Source of the DNA: Nitrososphaerota archaeon | Lineage (GTDB): Archaea > Thermoproteota > Nitrososphaeria > Nitrososphaerales > Nitrosopumilaceae | DNA: 34,190 nt | Assembly: GCA_022564385.1 (NCBI GenBank) | Contig: JADFLN010000002.1 | Location: 1 to 34,190, forward strand | Direction of reading: 5' to 3' | Shown here: piece by piece, positions 8,306-16,284 of the stretch | Layout of the letters: each line of letters opens with the position of its first letter | Position numbering within the stretch: position 1 is the first letter of the stretch | Translations under genes and position numbers: made by a program | Notes under the pieces: generated by a model | Told to the model about the DNA's origin: nothing | Databases searched by the model: none | What the model saw: only the letters and a program-made list of their open reading frames with translations

Positions 8306-8608
8306 TTACAAATCAGAAAGCAATCCGGAAAGAAAATCAGAAAATTCTTCATCAGAGAAAACAATTTTCTCAATTTTATTTTCTCTTTGAGCAATCTTAG
8401 CAGATTCCAAATGATAGCAAGTGGTTTTTCCATTTAGTTGTCCAAAGTAAAATCCAGGACAAGAACAATAACCACCTTCAGGATCAAACCAGTATTCTTT
8501 TTCTTTCCCTACAACTGTCCAAATTTTTCGTTGACTGGGCTCAAAAATATGTAGTTTTATACGCTTTTCAGAAACTATTGTCTCAACTCTATCCGAGTCT
8601 TTATTCAC
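8306..8608 (-). CDS. SWIM zinc-finger protein
   Basis: A 100-residue protein with a SWIM-type zinc finger, CxCx(n)CxH, seen as CSCPGFYFGQLNGKTTCYHL (about residues 48-67). SWIM domains bind DNA or proteins; in eukaryotes some pair with RAD51 paralogues (Shu complex) in recombination. The rest is a short N-terminal beta region (IKLHIFEPSQRKIWTVVG) and an acidic C-terminal helix. The start is GTG at 8608, chosen because a TATA-like element (AGTTATACT, minus strand, 8632-8640) is centred 27 nt upstream, giving a leaderless mRNA. It is divergent from a metallophosphoesterase with only 34 bp between starts, which suggests a nucleic-acid-related role, but this is inference. Confidence 0.8.
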   Translation of the reverse strand: MNKDSDRVETIVSEKRIKLHIFEPSQRKIWTVVGKEKEYWFDPEGGYCSCPGFYFGQLNGKTTCYHLESAKIAQRENKIEKIVFSDEEFSDFLSGLLSDL

Positions 8609-8611
8609 AAG

Positions 8612-8640
8612 GATTTAATCAGATATCTGTAGTATAACTT
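8612..8640. promoter_or_regulatory. Interleaved divergent TATA boxes
   Basis: TTTAAT (8614-8619, plus strand) lies 27 nt before the ATG at 8643, and a second TATA-like element (centre about 8635, minus strand) lies 27 nt before the GTG at 8608. Each box sits next to the other gene's start site, so the two initiation complexes would overlap. Confidence 0.5.
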
Positions 8641-8642
8641 TG

Positions 8643-9393
8643 ATGTTACGAACTAGAATCATCCCATTGAAACCGGCATTGATTCTATAAGGTAAAAAAA
8701 AAGTATCTCATAGTTACCGACATTCACATAGGATTTGAAGATAGATTGACATCAAATGAAATTTTCATTGGTAAAAATTCCACCATAAATGAAACGATTC
8801 AAGATATTTTAGAAATCATTGATACAGAAAAACCAGATTCATTGATTTTACTAGGAGATATCAAATCAAGCATTAAAAATATTTCAAAAAGTGAGTGGAA
8901 TGAAATTCCAATGTTTTTTGAAAAAATTAGAGAAAAATGCGAGATAACTTTGATTCCTGGAAATCATGATGCAAATATTCAGAGGTTAATTCCTGATAAT
9001 ATTTCTATGATTAGCTCAACAGGCATGGTTGAAGAAAATGTTTTGTTGACACATGGACATACAATGCCTTCAGAAAATTTTTCTCATGTTGATAAAATTA
9101 TTATGGGTCACGTACATCCGGTATTTTTTCAAGAAGATTCGGTGATAAATGGGCAAAGAGTTTGGGTATCAATTAAGACAGAAAAGGAAAAAATTTTTCC
9201 AAACAAATCAGGTGAATTAGAAATAATCATAATCCCCTCATTTAACAAATATTTTTATGCAACACATAGAAAAAAATACAAAAAATCAATTTCACCAATT
9301 ATTGATAAAATCAAAAATATATCTACTGCAAAAATAGTCACACTTGACGGAGCGATTATAGGAAATGAGTCAATTATCAAACAGGTAATTTAA
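8643..9393 (+). CDS. Metallophosphoesterase with apparent +1 frameshift near the start
   Basis: Calcineurin-type metallophosphoesterase: the blocks IVTDIHIGFE (DxH), LILLGDIKS (GD), TLIPGNHDAN (GNHD), LLTHGH and IIMGHVHPVF (GHxH) supply the usual two-metal ligands. The DxH block is in the main frame upstream of the first usable start (TTG at 8746), so a protein from 8746 would lack an essential motif. The main frame has no ATG/GTG/TTG back to a stop at 8680-8682. A leaderless ATG at 8643 opens another frame (MLRTRIIPLKPALIL) that ends at TAA 8688 and looks like the normal N-terminus of archaeal members; one extra base around 8683-8690 would join the two. Could be a sequencing indel, a lesion or a recoding event. 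The stop abuts the carB stop with no gap. Confidence 0.72.
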
Positions 9394-12300
9394 TTAATCA
9401 AATTCATCATAAGGCTCAATTGGTTCTTTAGTGGTTTCATTATGTTCAAGCCACTCCAAAGTCTTCACAAAAGAATCTGCTAATTCAATAGTTGTTAAAA
9501 CAGGAACCCCTAATTCCAAAGATTTTCTTCTAATTTGATATTCATCATCCAACATTCCAACATATTTTTCCAATGTAGAAGTACTTGGAATGTTTATGAT
9601 AAAATCAATTTTTTGTTCATATAGAAGATCCGATATGTTTGGTTTTCTTTCTGGTTCTGAAATTTTGTAAACTATTTCCACTTGACCAATTTTTTCTTCA
9701 AAGAACTTTGCTGTATGTTCAGTTGCCAAAATTTTGAATCCAAGGTGTTTAAGTTTTGCAATACTTGCAACTAGTTTTTGTTTATTTTGATCACCACCAA
9801 CAGTTACAAGTGCAGTTCCTTTAACAGGTAAATGGTAACCAACAGATATCAAACCTTTTGCTAATGCATCATAGAAACTATTTCCAAAACAAGCAGCCTC
9901 ACCAGTGGATTGCATCTCAACTCCCAATGTAATATCTGCACCTTGTAGTTGCATAAAGGAGAACTGTGGAACTTTGATTCCATAGTTGTGAATCTTTTGC
10001 CATTTGTTTTCAGGTATTTTAGGCAAGGGTTTATCCAAAATAGCCTTAGATGCAAGAGAGATCAGATTCATTTTAACAAGTTTTGAGACAAATGGCATAG
10101 AACGTGATGCTCTAATATTTAGCTCAATCACATATACATGCTCATCATGAACTAAATATTGAAGATTGAATGGACCTTTAACATTAAAGGTCAATGCAAT
10201 TTTTTTTGTATATTCATTGATGGTCTCAATTATTTTGTTACTTAAACGCCATGGTGGAATACACATCATAGCATCTCCAGAGTGAACACCAGCACTATCA
10301 ATATGTTCAACGATAGCACCAATGATTACTTGTTTCCCATTACAGATTCCATCCACATCTACCTCTAGTGAGTTTAACATGAATTTTGAAATTACAACAG
10401 GATGATCAGGAGAAACATCAAATGCAGCCTTGACATATGTTTTTAGTTCTGTTTGAGACCAAACAACTTTCATGGCAGCACCAGAAAGAACGTAAGAGGG
10501 CCTTACAATTACTGGAAACTCTACTTCTTGTGCAAAGTTTTTGGCTTCAGTGAGATTTGAGAATTTTTGCCAACGTGGTTGTTGAATATGAAGTTTATCA
10601 AGTTCAGCACTAAATTTCGAACGGTTTTCTGCCCTATCAACATCAATTGCACTAGTTCCCAAAATGTTAACACCATGTTTAGCGAGACCAAGAGTTAGAT
10701 TATTTGCAGTCTGTCCTCCAACACAAGTAATGATTCCTTTAGGATTTTCAAATTCAGTAATATCTAAAATTCTTTCTTCAGTTAATTCTTCAAAATATAA
10801 TCTAGTACAAATATCATAATCAGTAGATACTGTTTCAGGATTACAGTTTACTACAGAGATATTTTTTTCACCATTTTCCTGTAAGCCCCAAACCATGTTG
10901 ACTGTACCCCAATCAAATTCTACACTACTACCAATTCTATAGGGTCCAGCACCGAGTACAACAATCGCTTTTTCATCAGATGGAATCTCAATATCATGAG
11001 AATGACCACCATATGTCAGATAAAGATAATTTGTAACTGCAGGGCATTCTGCTGAAAGCGTGTCAATTTGCTTAACAGAGGGCAAAACACCTAATTTTTT
11101 CCTTAAATTACGCACATAATCAGGGGTTTTGTCCTTTGCACGAGCAATCTGCTTATCAGATAAGCCCAGTTTTTTTGCTTTCCAAAGACGAGATTCTCCC
11201 AGTTCAGAATTTTTTAATTTTGATTCAATATTTACAATATTTTTTATTTTTTCAATAAACCAAGGATCAATTGTAGAGAGTTTGTAAATTTGTTCAACTG
11301 AAATTCCCATTTTCAATGCAATTGCAACATGATACAAAATGTGATCATCATGATAAGTAAGTTTGTTTTCAATTTCTTCTTCATTGTAAGTTTTTCCATT
11401 TACACGATTAAGAACTAATCCATCATTTCCAATATCTAACATTCGAATTGATTTTTGAAGTGATTCCTCAAAGGTTCTGCCTATTGCCATTACTTCTCCA
11501 ACTGATTTCATTGCAGGTCCAAGTTTTCGATTCACAAGTTCAAACTTTTCAAAGTCCCATCGAGGATGTTTACATACAATATAATCAAGTGATGGTTCAA
11601 AACATGCAGTAGTACTTTGTGTAATTCTATTAACTAGTTCTGATAAATTATATCCCAATCCAATTTTTGCAGACATGTATGCCAGCGGATAACCTGTTGC
11701 TTTACTTGCAAGAGCAGAAGAACGTGAAAGTCTTGGATTTATTTCAATTGCAACATACTCATCAGAGTTTGGTTCAAGTGCGTATTGGATATTGCATTCA
11801 CCCACAATTCCAATATTTTTAGTTGCACGCAATGCAGCAGAACGTAGCATATGATATTCATGATTATCAAGGGTTTGTGATGGAGCAACTACAATATTAT
11901 CACCAGTGTGAGCTTTCATAGAAAGAATATTTTCCATGTTACAAACAATTATGTTGTTTCCATCATAATCCCGCATTACTTCATACTCTATCTGTTTCCA
12001 GTGTCCAATGTATTCTTCAATTAGAACTTGACCAACAATACTTGCTTTAATGCCACGCTGTACAATCTCATGAAGTTCAATTTCATTATGGGCAACTCCT
12101 CCACCTCGTCCACCCAGAGTATATGCAACTCGAATTATTACAGGATATGATAATTCTTCAGCTGCATTTTTAGCATCCTCAAAATTAGTCACAGTTTTGC
12201 TGTTCAAAACAGGAACTTGAGATTTTTTCATAGAATCCTTAAAGAGTTGCCTATCCTCAGCTTTCTGGATTCCTTGAATTGATGTTCCAAGAACACGTAC

Positions 12301-12636
12301 ACCATATTTGTGAAGAATGCCAGATTCCCCTAGATTAACACCACAATTAAGAGCAGTTTGCCCACCATATGCTAGCATAATTCCATCTGGTCTTTCTTTT
12401 TCGATTATTGATTCTACATACTCTGGGTTTACTGGAAGTAGATACACTTTATCTGCAAATCTAGTATCTGTTTGGATTGTTGCAATATTTGGATTGATTA
12501 ATACACTTTTCAATCCATCTTCATGTATTGCTTTTAGACATTGACTTCCGGAGTAATCAAATTCACCAGCTTCTCCGATTTTAATAGCCCCACTTCCCAG
12601 TACAAGAATTTTCTTTAACGACTCATTCTTTGGCAA
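9394..12636 (-). CDS. carB: Carbamoyl-phosphate synthase large subunit
   Basis: Makes carbamoyl phosphate from bicarbonate, ATP and the ammonia delivered by CarA, for pyrimidine and arginine synthesis. The 1080 residues match the full-length family. Two homologous halves are visible: N-terminal ATP-grasp unit (VLGSGAIKIGEAGEFDYSG, YPVIIRVAYTLGGRGGG, EINPRLSRSSALASKATGYP) and second unit (VLGAGPYRIGSSVEFDWG, FPVIVRPSYVLSGAAM, ELNIRASRSMPFVSKL), with the oligomerisation domain between and a C-terminal MGS-like allosteric domain (about 930-1060, FKILATEHTAKFF). It starts 4 nt after carA on the same strand. No frameshift or missing motif seen over 3.2 kb. Confidence 0.96.
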   Translation of the reverse strand: MPKNESLKKILVLGSGAIKIGEAGEFDYSGSQCLKAIHEDGLKSVLINPNIATIQTDTRFADKVYLLPVNPEYVESIIEKERPDGIMLAYGGQTALNCGVNLGESGILHKYGVRVLGTSIQGIQKAEDRQLFKDSMKKSQVPVLNSKTVTNFEDAKNAAEELSYPVIIRVAYTLGGRGGGVAHNEIELHEIVQRGIKASIVGQVLIEEYIGHWKQIEYEVMRDYDGNNIIVCNMENILSMKAHTGDNIVVAPSQTLDNHEYHMLRSAALRATKNIGIVGECNIQYALEPNSDEYVAIEINPRLSRSSALASKATGYPLAYMSAKIGLGYNLSELVNRITQSTTACFEPSLDYIVCKHPRWDFEKFELVNRKLGPAMKSVGEVMAIGRTFEESLQKSIRMLDIGNDGLVLNRVNGKTYNEEEIENKLTYHDDHILYHVAIALKMGISVEQIYKLSTIDPWFIEKIKNIVNIESKLKNSELGESRLWKAKKLGLSDKQIARAKDKTPDYVRNLRKKLGVLPSVKQIDTLSAECPAVTNYLYLTYGGHSHDIEIPSDEKAIVVLGAGPYRIGSSVEFDWGTVNMVWGLQENGEKNISVVNCNPETVSTDYDICTRLYFEELTEERILDITEFENPKGIITCVGGQTANNLTLGLAKHGVNILGTSAIDVDRAENRSKFSAELDKLHIQQPRWQKFSNLTEAKNFAQEVEFPVIVRPSYVLSGAAMKVVWSQTELKTYVKAAFDVSPDHPVVISKFMLNSLEVDVDGICNGKQVIIGAIVEHIDSAGVHSGDAMMCIPPWRLSNKIIETINEYTKKIALTFNVKGPFNLQYLVHDEHVYVIELNIRASRSMPFVSKLVKMNLISLASKAILDKPLPKIPENKWQKIHNYGIKVPQFSFMQLQGADITLGVEMQSTGEAACFGNSFYDALAKGLISVGYHLPVKGTALVTVGGDQNKQKLVASIAKLKHLGFKILATEHTAKFFEEKIGQVEIVYKISEPERKPNISDLLYEQKIDFIINIPSTSTLEKYVGMLDDEYQIRRKSLELGVPVLTTIELADSFVKTLEWLEHNETTKEPIEPYDEFD

Positions 12637-12640
12637 TTGT

Positions 12641-13780
12641 TCATTCCTCCATAAGGCGTTTTAGCTCTTCAAAGATAAACTTACAATCATAAGGACCAGG
12701 TGAAGATTCGGGATGAAATTGTACTGCAATACAATTTTGTTTTTTGTGTTTTATTCCTTCAATTGTTTTGTCGTCTACATTTGTAAACCATAATTTAAAT
12801 TCAGATTTCTCAAGTGATTCAGGAGTAATTCCATAACCATGATTCTGACTAGTAACATAAACTTGATTGTTTTCTACATTCACACAAGGCTTGTTTTGTC
12901 CTCGATGTCCATATTTTAGTTTGTATGTTTCAGTATTTCCTGCAATACCAATAATTTGTGCCCCTAAACAAATTCCTAATGTAGGAATATTATTTTCAAT
13001 TAATTTTTTTGCTGTATCTATTGTATCTGAACAATTCTGTGGATCACCAGGACCACTACTGAGTACAACACCTTTGGGATTGTAAGACATTATTTTTTCA
13101 TAAGTAGTATTCCAAGGAACTAAGATTACTTTATAACCCAATTGACGAAGATTTCTCAAAATTGCATTTTTTGCACCAGTGTCAATTACTACAACTGATT
13201 TTTCATCTTTGCCGTAAACTTTTTCTTGTTTTGTGGATACAATATCCATGAATTGTTCAGAATTATAATGAGGTGCAGATGAAAGCTGTTTTTTTATTTC
13301 TTCAACATCAATTTCAGAATCAGATACCACAAGAGCTGCCATCATAACGCCACCAGTTCGTAGTTTCTTTGTTAATTCACGAGTATCAATTCCAGAGATT
13401 CCAGGTATCTCTTCGTTGTGCATCCATTCATCAAGAGTCATTGAAAGATTCCAGTGACTAGCAGTCAAGGATAATTCGTGGACTACCAGACCTCTTATTT
13501 GGATTTTATCCGATTCAAAGAATTTGGGAATACCATCATCGTCTTTAACTGAAGGATCAGGAACCCCATAATTTCCAATTAGAGGATATGTAAGTGTGAG
13601 AATTTGACCATTATATGACGGATCGGTTAGTGCTTCAGGATATCCAACCATCCCAGTATTAAAGACAATTTCACCAAAAACAGTTGTAGAATAACCAAAG
13701 CCTAGACCATCAAGAACAGTGCCATCATCAAAAACCAGCTTTCCAAACTTGTTTGCGTGGTTTGATTTTTTGGTAGTTAT
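12641..13780 (-). CDS. carA: Carbamoyl-phosphate synthase small subunit, non-standard start
   Basis: Glutaminase subunit that feeds ammonia to CarB. The C-terminal class I glutamine amidotransferase domain shows the nucleophile Cys in GICLGAQIIGIAGN and the His/Glu in AVQFHPESSPGP. The residue after GICLG is Ala where many homologues have His. The N-terminal CPSase domain begins LVFDDGTVLDGLGFGYSTT and runs in frame into TGMVGYPEALTDPSYNGQ, so the first ATG (13651) is clearly internal. No ATG, GTG or TTG exists upstream in frame before a stop near 13812. The best candidate is ATA at 13780, 5 nt after a GAGGG Shine-Dalgarno-like run and about 35 nt below a TTAAAT box; it would give ITTKKSNHANKFGKLVF. 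This makes a normal 379-residue CarA. ATA initiation or a mutated ATG are the options. Confidence 0.88.
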   Translation of the reverse strand: MTTKKSNHANKFGKLVFDDGTVLDGLGFGYSTTVFGEIVFNTGMVGYPEALTDPSYNGQILTLTYPLIGNYGVPDPSVKDDDGIPKFFESDKIQIRGLVVHELSLTASHWNLSMTLDEWMHNEEIPGISGIDTRELTKKLRTGGVMMAALVVSDSEIDVEEIKKQLSSAPHYNSEQFMDIVSTKQEKVYGKDEKSVVVIDTGAKNAILRNLRQLGYKVILVPWNTTYEKIMSYNPKGVVLSSGPGDPQNCSDTIDTAKKLIENNIPTLGICLGAQIIGIAGNTETYKLKYGHRGQNKPCVNVENNQVYVTSQNHGYGITPESLEKSEFKLWFTNVDDKTIEGIKHKKQNCIAVQFHPESSPGPYDCKFIFEELKRLMEE

Positions 13781-13818
13781 TGTTACCCTCGTAAAGTCCG
13801 AGTGAATGTGAATTTAAG
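13778..13818 (-). promoter_or_regulatory. Probable carA promoter and ribosome binding site
   Basis: Reading the minus strand, CTTAAATT (13811-13818) is TATA-like and GAGGG (13786-13790) resembles a Shine-Dalgarno site 5 nt before ATA (13780-13778). No ATG lies in this leader. These elements decide the start placement for carA. Confidence 0.4.
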
Positions 13819-13871
13819 TTTTGTGTGGAAAAGAAATAGAGAAATTTTGATCGCAGAAAAATATGTAATGT

Positions 13872-15065
13872 TTAGAGAGCTTTAAACTCTTCACTCCATT
13901 TGTGATAAGCCCGAACCATTTCAGTTGAAACACTTGGTTTTCTTCTTGCCATTATATCCTTAAAATCAGATGGCGTAAGTTCTCGGGGTTGAATAGGTGT
14001 TTCGCCTTCTATAGGTTCGTGATAGTCTGGAGAATTGAATATTTCATGAACTGTTTTAATTTGTGCTGCTTGACATATATCTTTGATATCGCTTGCACTA
14101 TATCCATCAAACATTTTTGCCAATTCAGCAGGGTTTACTTTGAAATTTTTTCGTAGAGGTTCAGTGTATTGCTTAAAGAGGTGTTCTCTAGCTTCTAGTG
14201 ATGGTAATGAAACATAAATTCTCTTTTGGAATCGTCTTAGGAAAGGCCAATCAAGACTCCAAGGTTTGTTTGTAGCTCCAATTACATAAAGCATCAAATC
14301 TTTTCCTTTACCATTAACACCATCCATCTCAGTTAGGAATTGATTTTTGGTTCTTACTTCTCCACCAACTTCACTATTTCTGGAACCCAATAAAGAATCA
14401 ACTTCATCTACAAACAAAATAACTGGTTTGCCTTCTTTTTCAGCATAATGTCTTGCCATAGAAAATAATTTTGAAACATTCTTTTCTGCTTCACCTAACC
14501 ATTTACTCATCATGGATGATGCATCTACATTGATAAAGTAACCATCCATCTCATTTGCAGTAGCAGCTGCAAGCATTGTTTTTCCGGTACCAGGAGGTCC
14601 ATAAAGTAACATTCCTTTTGGCCATCCAAGAGGGAATAAATCAGGTCTTTTAGCTGGATATATGATTGATTCACGTAATGCATTTTTAGCATCTTCCAAA
14701 CCAACTACTTGAGCCCATGTAACATTGGGTTTTTCTTTCATTATAAGATCTTCAAAGTCGTTTTCTGTTTCTTGTCTTTGCACAGATGCCTTTTGATCTT
14801 TTTCTGATGCTTTTGGATCAACTGCAGGCTCAACACCACCAGCTTGTTGTAGTGCATTAATTCGATTATGGTAAGAGCTACATCTTTCTTTGTAAATTTG
14901 GTTCAATTTGCTGTTAGGATAAAGTTTCAATAGTTTTACAAGGGCATCAATTGCATGCTGATAATGTGTGATTGCCATGCCACGTGCGCCCTGAGAATCA
15001 AATTTGATAGCCTCAGAGGCGTATTTACTAGCAGTATTTTCTAATTCTTGCGGTGCTAAACTCAT
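13872..15065 (-). CDS. cdvC: CdvC, Vps4-like AAA ATPase of the archaeal division machinery
   Basis: A 397-residue Vps4/CdvC homologue that remodels ESCRT-III (CdvB) filaments at the division site. It has an N-terminal MIT domain (about 5-75, helices with GMAITHYQHAIDALVKLLK), a linker, and an AAA domain with Walker A GPPGTGKT (156-163), Walker B ILFVDEVDSL (about 216-225), sensor 1 region VIGATNKPW, and arginine-finger region LRRFQKRIYVSLP. Length and domain order are those of crenarchaeal and thaumarchaeal CdvC. It is the last gene of a minus-strand trio, 5 nt after a 164-residue ORF, which itself overlaps an ESCRT-III-like ORF. cdvA is not in the window. Confidence 0.93.
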   Translation of the reverse strand: MSLAPQELENTASKYASEAIKFDSQGARGMAITHYQHAIDALVKLLKLYPNSKLNQIYKERCSSYHNRINALQQAGGVEPAVDPKASEKDQKASVQRQETENDFEDLIMKEKPNVTWAQVVGLEDAKNALRESIIYPAKRPDLFPLGWPKGMLLYGPPGTGKTMLAAATANEMDGYFINVDASSMMSKWLGEAEKNVSKLFSMARHYAEKEGKPVILFVDEVDSLLGSRNSEVGGEVRTKNQFLTEMDGVNGKGKDLMLYVIGATNKPWSLDWPFLRRFQKRIYVSLPSLEAREHLFKQYTEPLRKNFKVNPAELAKMFDGYSASDIKDICQAAQIKTVHEIFNSPDYHEPIEGETPIQPRELTPSDFKDIMARRKPSVSTEMVRAYHKWSEEFKAL

Positions 15066-15070
15066 CTCAA

Positions 15071-15565
15071 TTACCTACACATATCTCCTGAAGAGTTTTG
15101 TTGGTATTCAGTTGTGTTAATCTCTGTACCAAAATGTGTTAAATTAATTGCACTTGTTTCGTGCTCATCATAATCAGGTCCATCATGAAATCTCTTTTTG
15201 AAATCAGATTTTTCAGATATATGTACATGCATGTCTTTTACTTTGTTTATCGAGTCTTCAGCTGAAATTATCAGTTCAGAGATTTCATCATCTAGATTCT
15301 CTAGTGAATTTGCAGTATCAGAGATTATAGATACAAAGTGCTTTAGAATTGAATGTATCTCTTTTTTGTCAGCATGTTTACATAGCATAAAATCAGCAAT
15401 CCCAACAATTTTGTTTAAATCCTGAAGTTCATCAAAAGTGAGTTTGTCTATTTTGTCATCATCAGAAGGTTTGATCTCGGATAATTTTTTATCAATTTTT
15501 GAAGATAGTGTTCGTATACGTTCAATATCCTTGAAAAAGTTTCGTTTAGAATTCAGTAAAATCAA
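15071..15565 (-). CDS. Unknown helical protein encoded between the CdvB-like gene and cdvC
   Basis: A 164-residue, acidic, largely helical protein. It starts with a basic segment (ILLNSKRNFFKDIERI), continues with amphipathic helices (about 20-115, including a run ending ENLDDEISELIISAEDSI), and ends in a polar tail that looks disordered. No known domain is recognisable. The helical pattern resembles the middle of ESCRT-III proteins but is too weak to assign. Its ATG overlaps the stop of the upstream gene by 4 nt (ATGA) and it ends 5 nt before cdvC, so it is co-transcribed and probably translationally coupled. A role in division or membrane remodelling is inferred from this context only. No MIT-interacting proline motif is seen in the tail. 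Confidence 0.72.
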   Translation of the reverse strand: MILLNSKRNFFKDIERIRTLSSKIDKKLSEIKPSDDDKIDKLTFDELQDLNKIVGIADFMLCKHADKKEIHSILKHFVSIISDTANSLENLDDEISELIISAEDSINKVKDMHVHISEKSDFKKRFHDGPDYDEHETSAINLTHFGTEINTTEYQQNSSGDMCR

Positions 15566-16125
15566 GCATTACATACTTTAAAAAAATTAAGATTAGGATA
15601 CTGCTTACTTATTTTAGAGTTTACCATCAACTTTACTCCATTAAGTAAAGTTGATGATTCTTCATTTGATTGACTAAAGTCAAATCTTGCCTTTGTAAGT
15701 ACAGCAGAATCTATCACTATACTTCCTAAATGAACAGATAGTTCAGACAGTTGATGGCTACAATTTGGAAGAATATCAAATAATTGTGCACTAACTGTTC
15801 TAATTAGTGGTATAACAGTAGGAAGAATTTTAGGAATGCTTCCCACATTAGATATTTTTCTGGTTCTTTTTTTAATTTGAGATAGGATTTCCAGAGAAAA
15901 GGCCATAATTCGTTCCAGTTCTATTGCTTTAAGATGACTGTTATCAGATTCATCAAGATTGTCTACCAGAAATATGTTTAATTTTTTCTGGTCATACATT
16001 TTTTTCTTAAGAATCTCAAAAACAACATCTAACAGATTTACAGAATATTCCAATCTAGGAACAAGTGTAACTGAGGTAGATATGTTAGCATATTCTAATG
16101 TGCTAACATCGCAGTTAATCAACAT
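15562..16125 (-). CDS. Divergent ESCRT-III/CdvB-like protein (putative)
   Basis: A 187-residue protein, first gene of the cdvC operon. From about residue 65 to 140 it follows the CdvB/ESCRT-III layout: helix with AIELERIMAFSLEILSQI (the family's conserved 'ANE...IRK' helix position), a helix start at KISNVGSIPKILP, then PTVIPLIRTVSAQLFDILP, then SHQLSELSVHLGSIVIDS, and later LLNGVKLMVNSKISKQYPNL, like the CdvB linker helix that ends with a 'fPeLP' motif. It lacks the C-terminal winged helix and the proline-rich MIM2 segment. N-terminal ~30 residues are strand-like and unusual. The resemblance is by eye, so this is a hypothesis; being next to cdvC strengthens it. ATG start; the first codons carry a 9-bp inverted repeat. 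Confidence 0.6.
   Translation of the reverse strand: MLINCDVSTLEYANISTSVTLVPRLEYSVNLLDVVFEILKKKMYDQKKLNIFLVDNLDESDNSHLKAIELERIMAFSLEILSQIKKRTRKISNVGSIPKILPTVIPLIRTVSAQLFDILPNCSHQLSELSVHLGSIVIDSAVLTKARFDFSQSNEESSTLLNGVKLMVNSKISKQYPNLNFFKVCNA
16082..16109. repeat. Perfect 9-bp inverted repeat in the first codons of the CdvB-like gene
   Basis: ATGTTAGCA (16082-16090) and TGCTAACAT (16101-16109) are exact inverted arms around a 10-bp spacer. They start 16 nt inside the coding region, so the site could fold in the 5' mRNA or act as an operator just after the transcription start. Confidence 0.7.
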
Positions 16126-16163
16126 ACTATTTTATGATTCTAGATTTTGTATTTGAGGGTCTT

Positions 16164-16192
16164 GTAACAATTTATTCAGTAACTACAGTTAC
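16164..16192. promoter_or_regulatory. Candidate operator between the cdvC operon and the TrmB-type gene
   Basis: GTAACT-AC-AGTTAC at 16179-16192 is a perfect palindrome, and a third GTAAC half-site starts 15 bp to the left (16164). It lies in the 159-bp gap shared by the two divergent transcripts. A TATA-like TGTTTAAAGG (16232-16241) could serve the plus-strand gene. Confidence 0.45.
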
Positions 16193-16284
16193 ACCCATCT
16201 GCAGATACAATTTTGATTTTTTTTAAGTACTTGTTTAAAGGAATTTAGCTCTCAATTTTACCTAATAACAAATCAAGTAAAATC

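Noticed and set aside
12641..13651. carA as a 336-residue protein starting at the first ATG
   Set aside because: This would remove the conserved start of the CPSase domain that is plainly in frame upstream.
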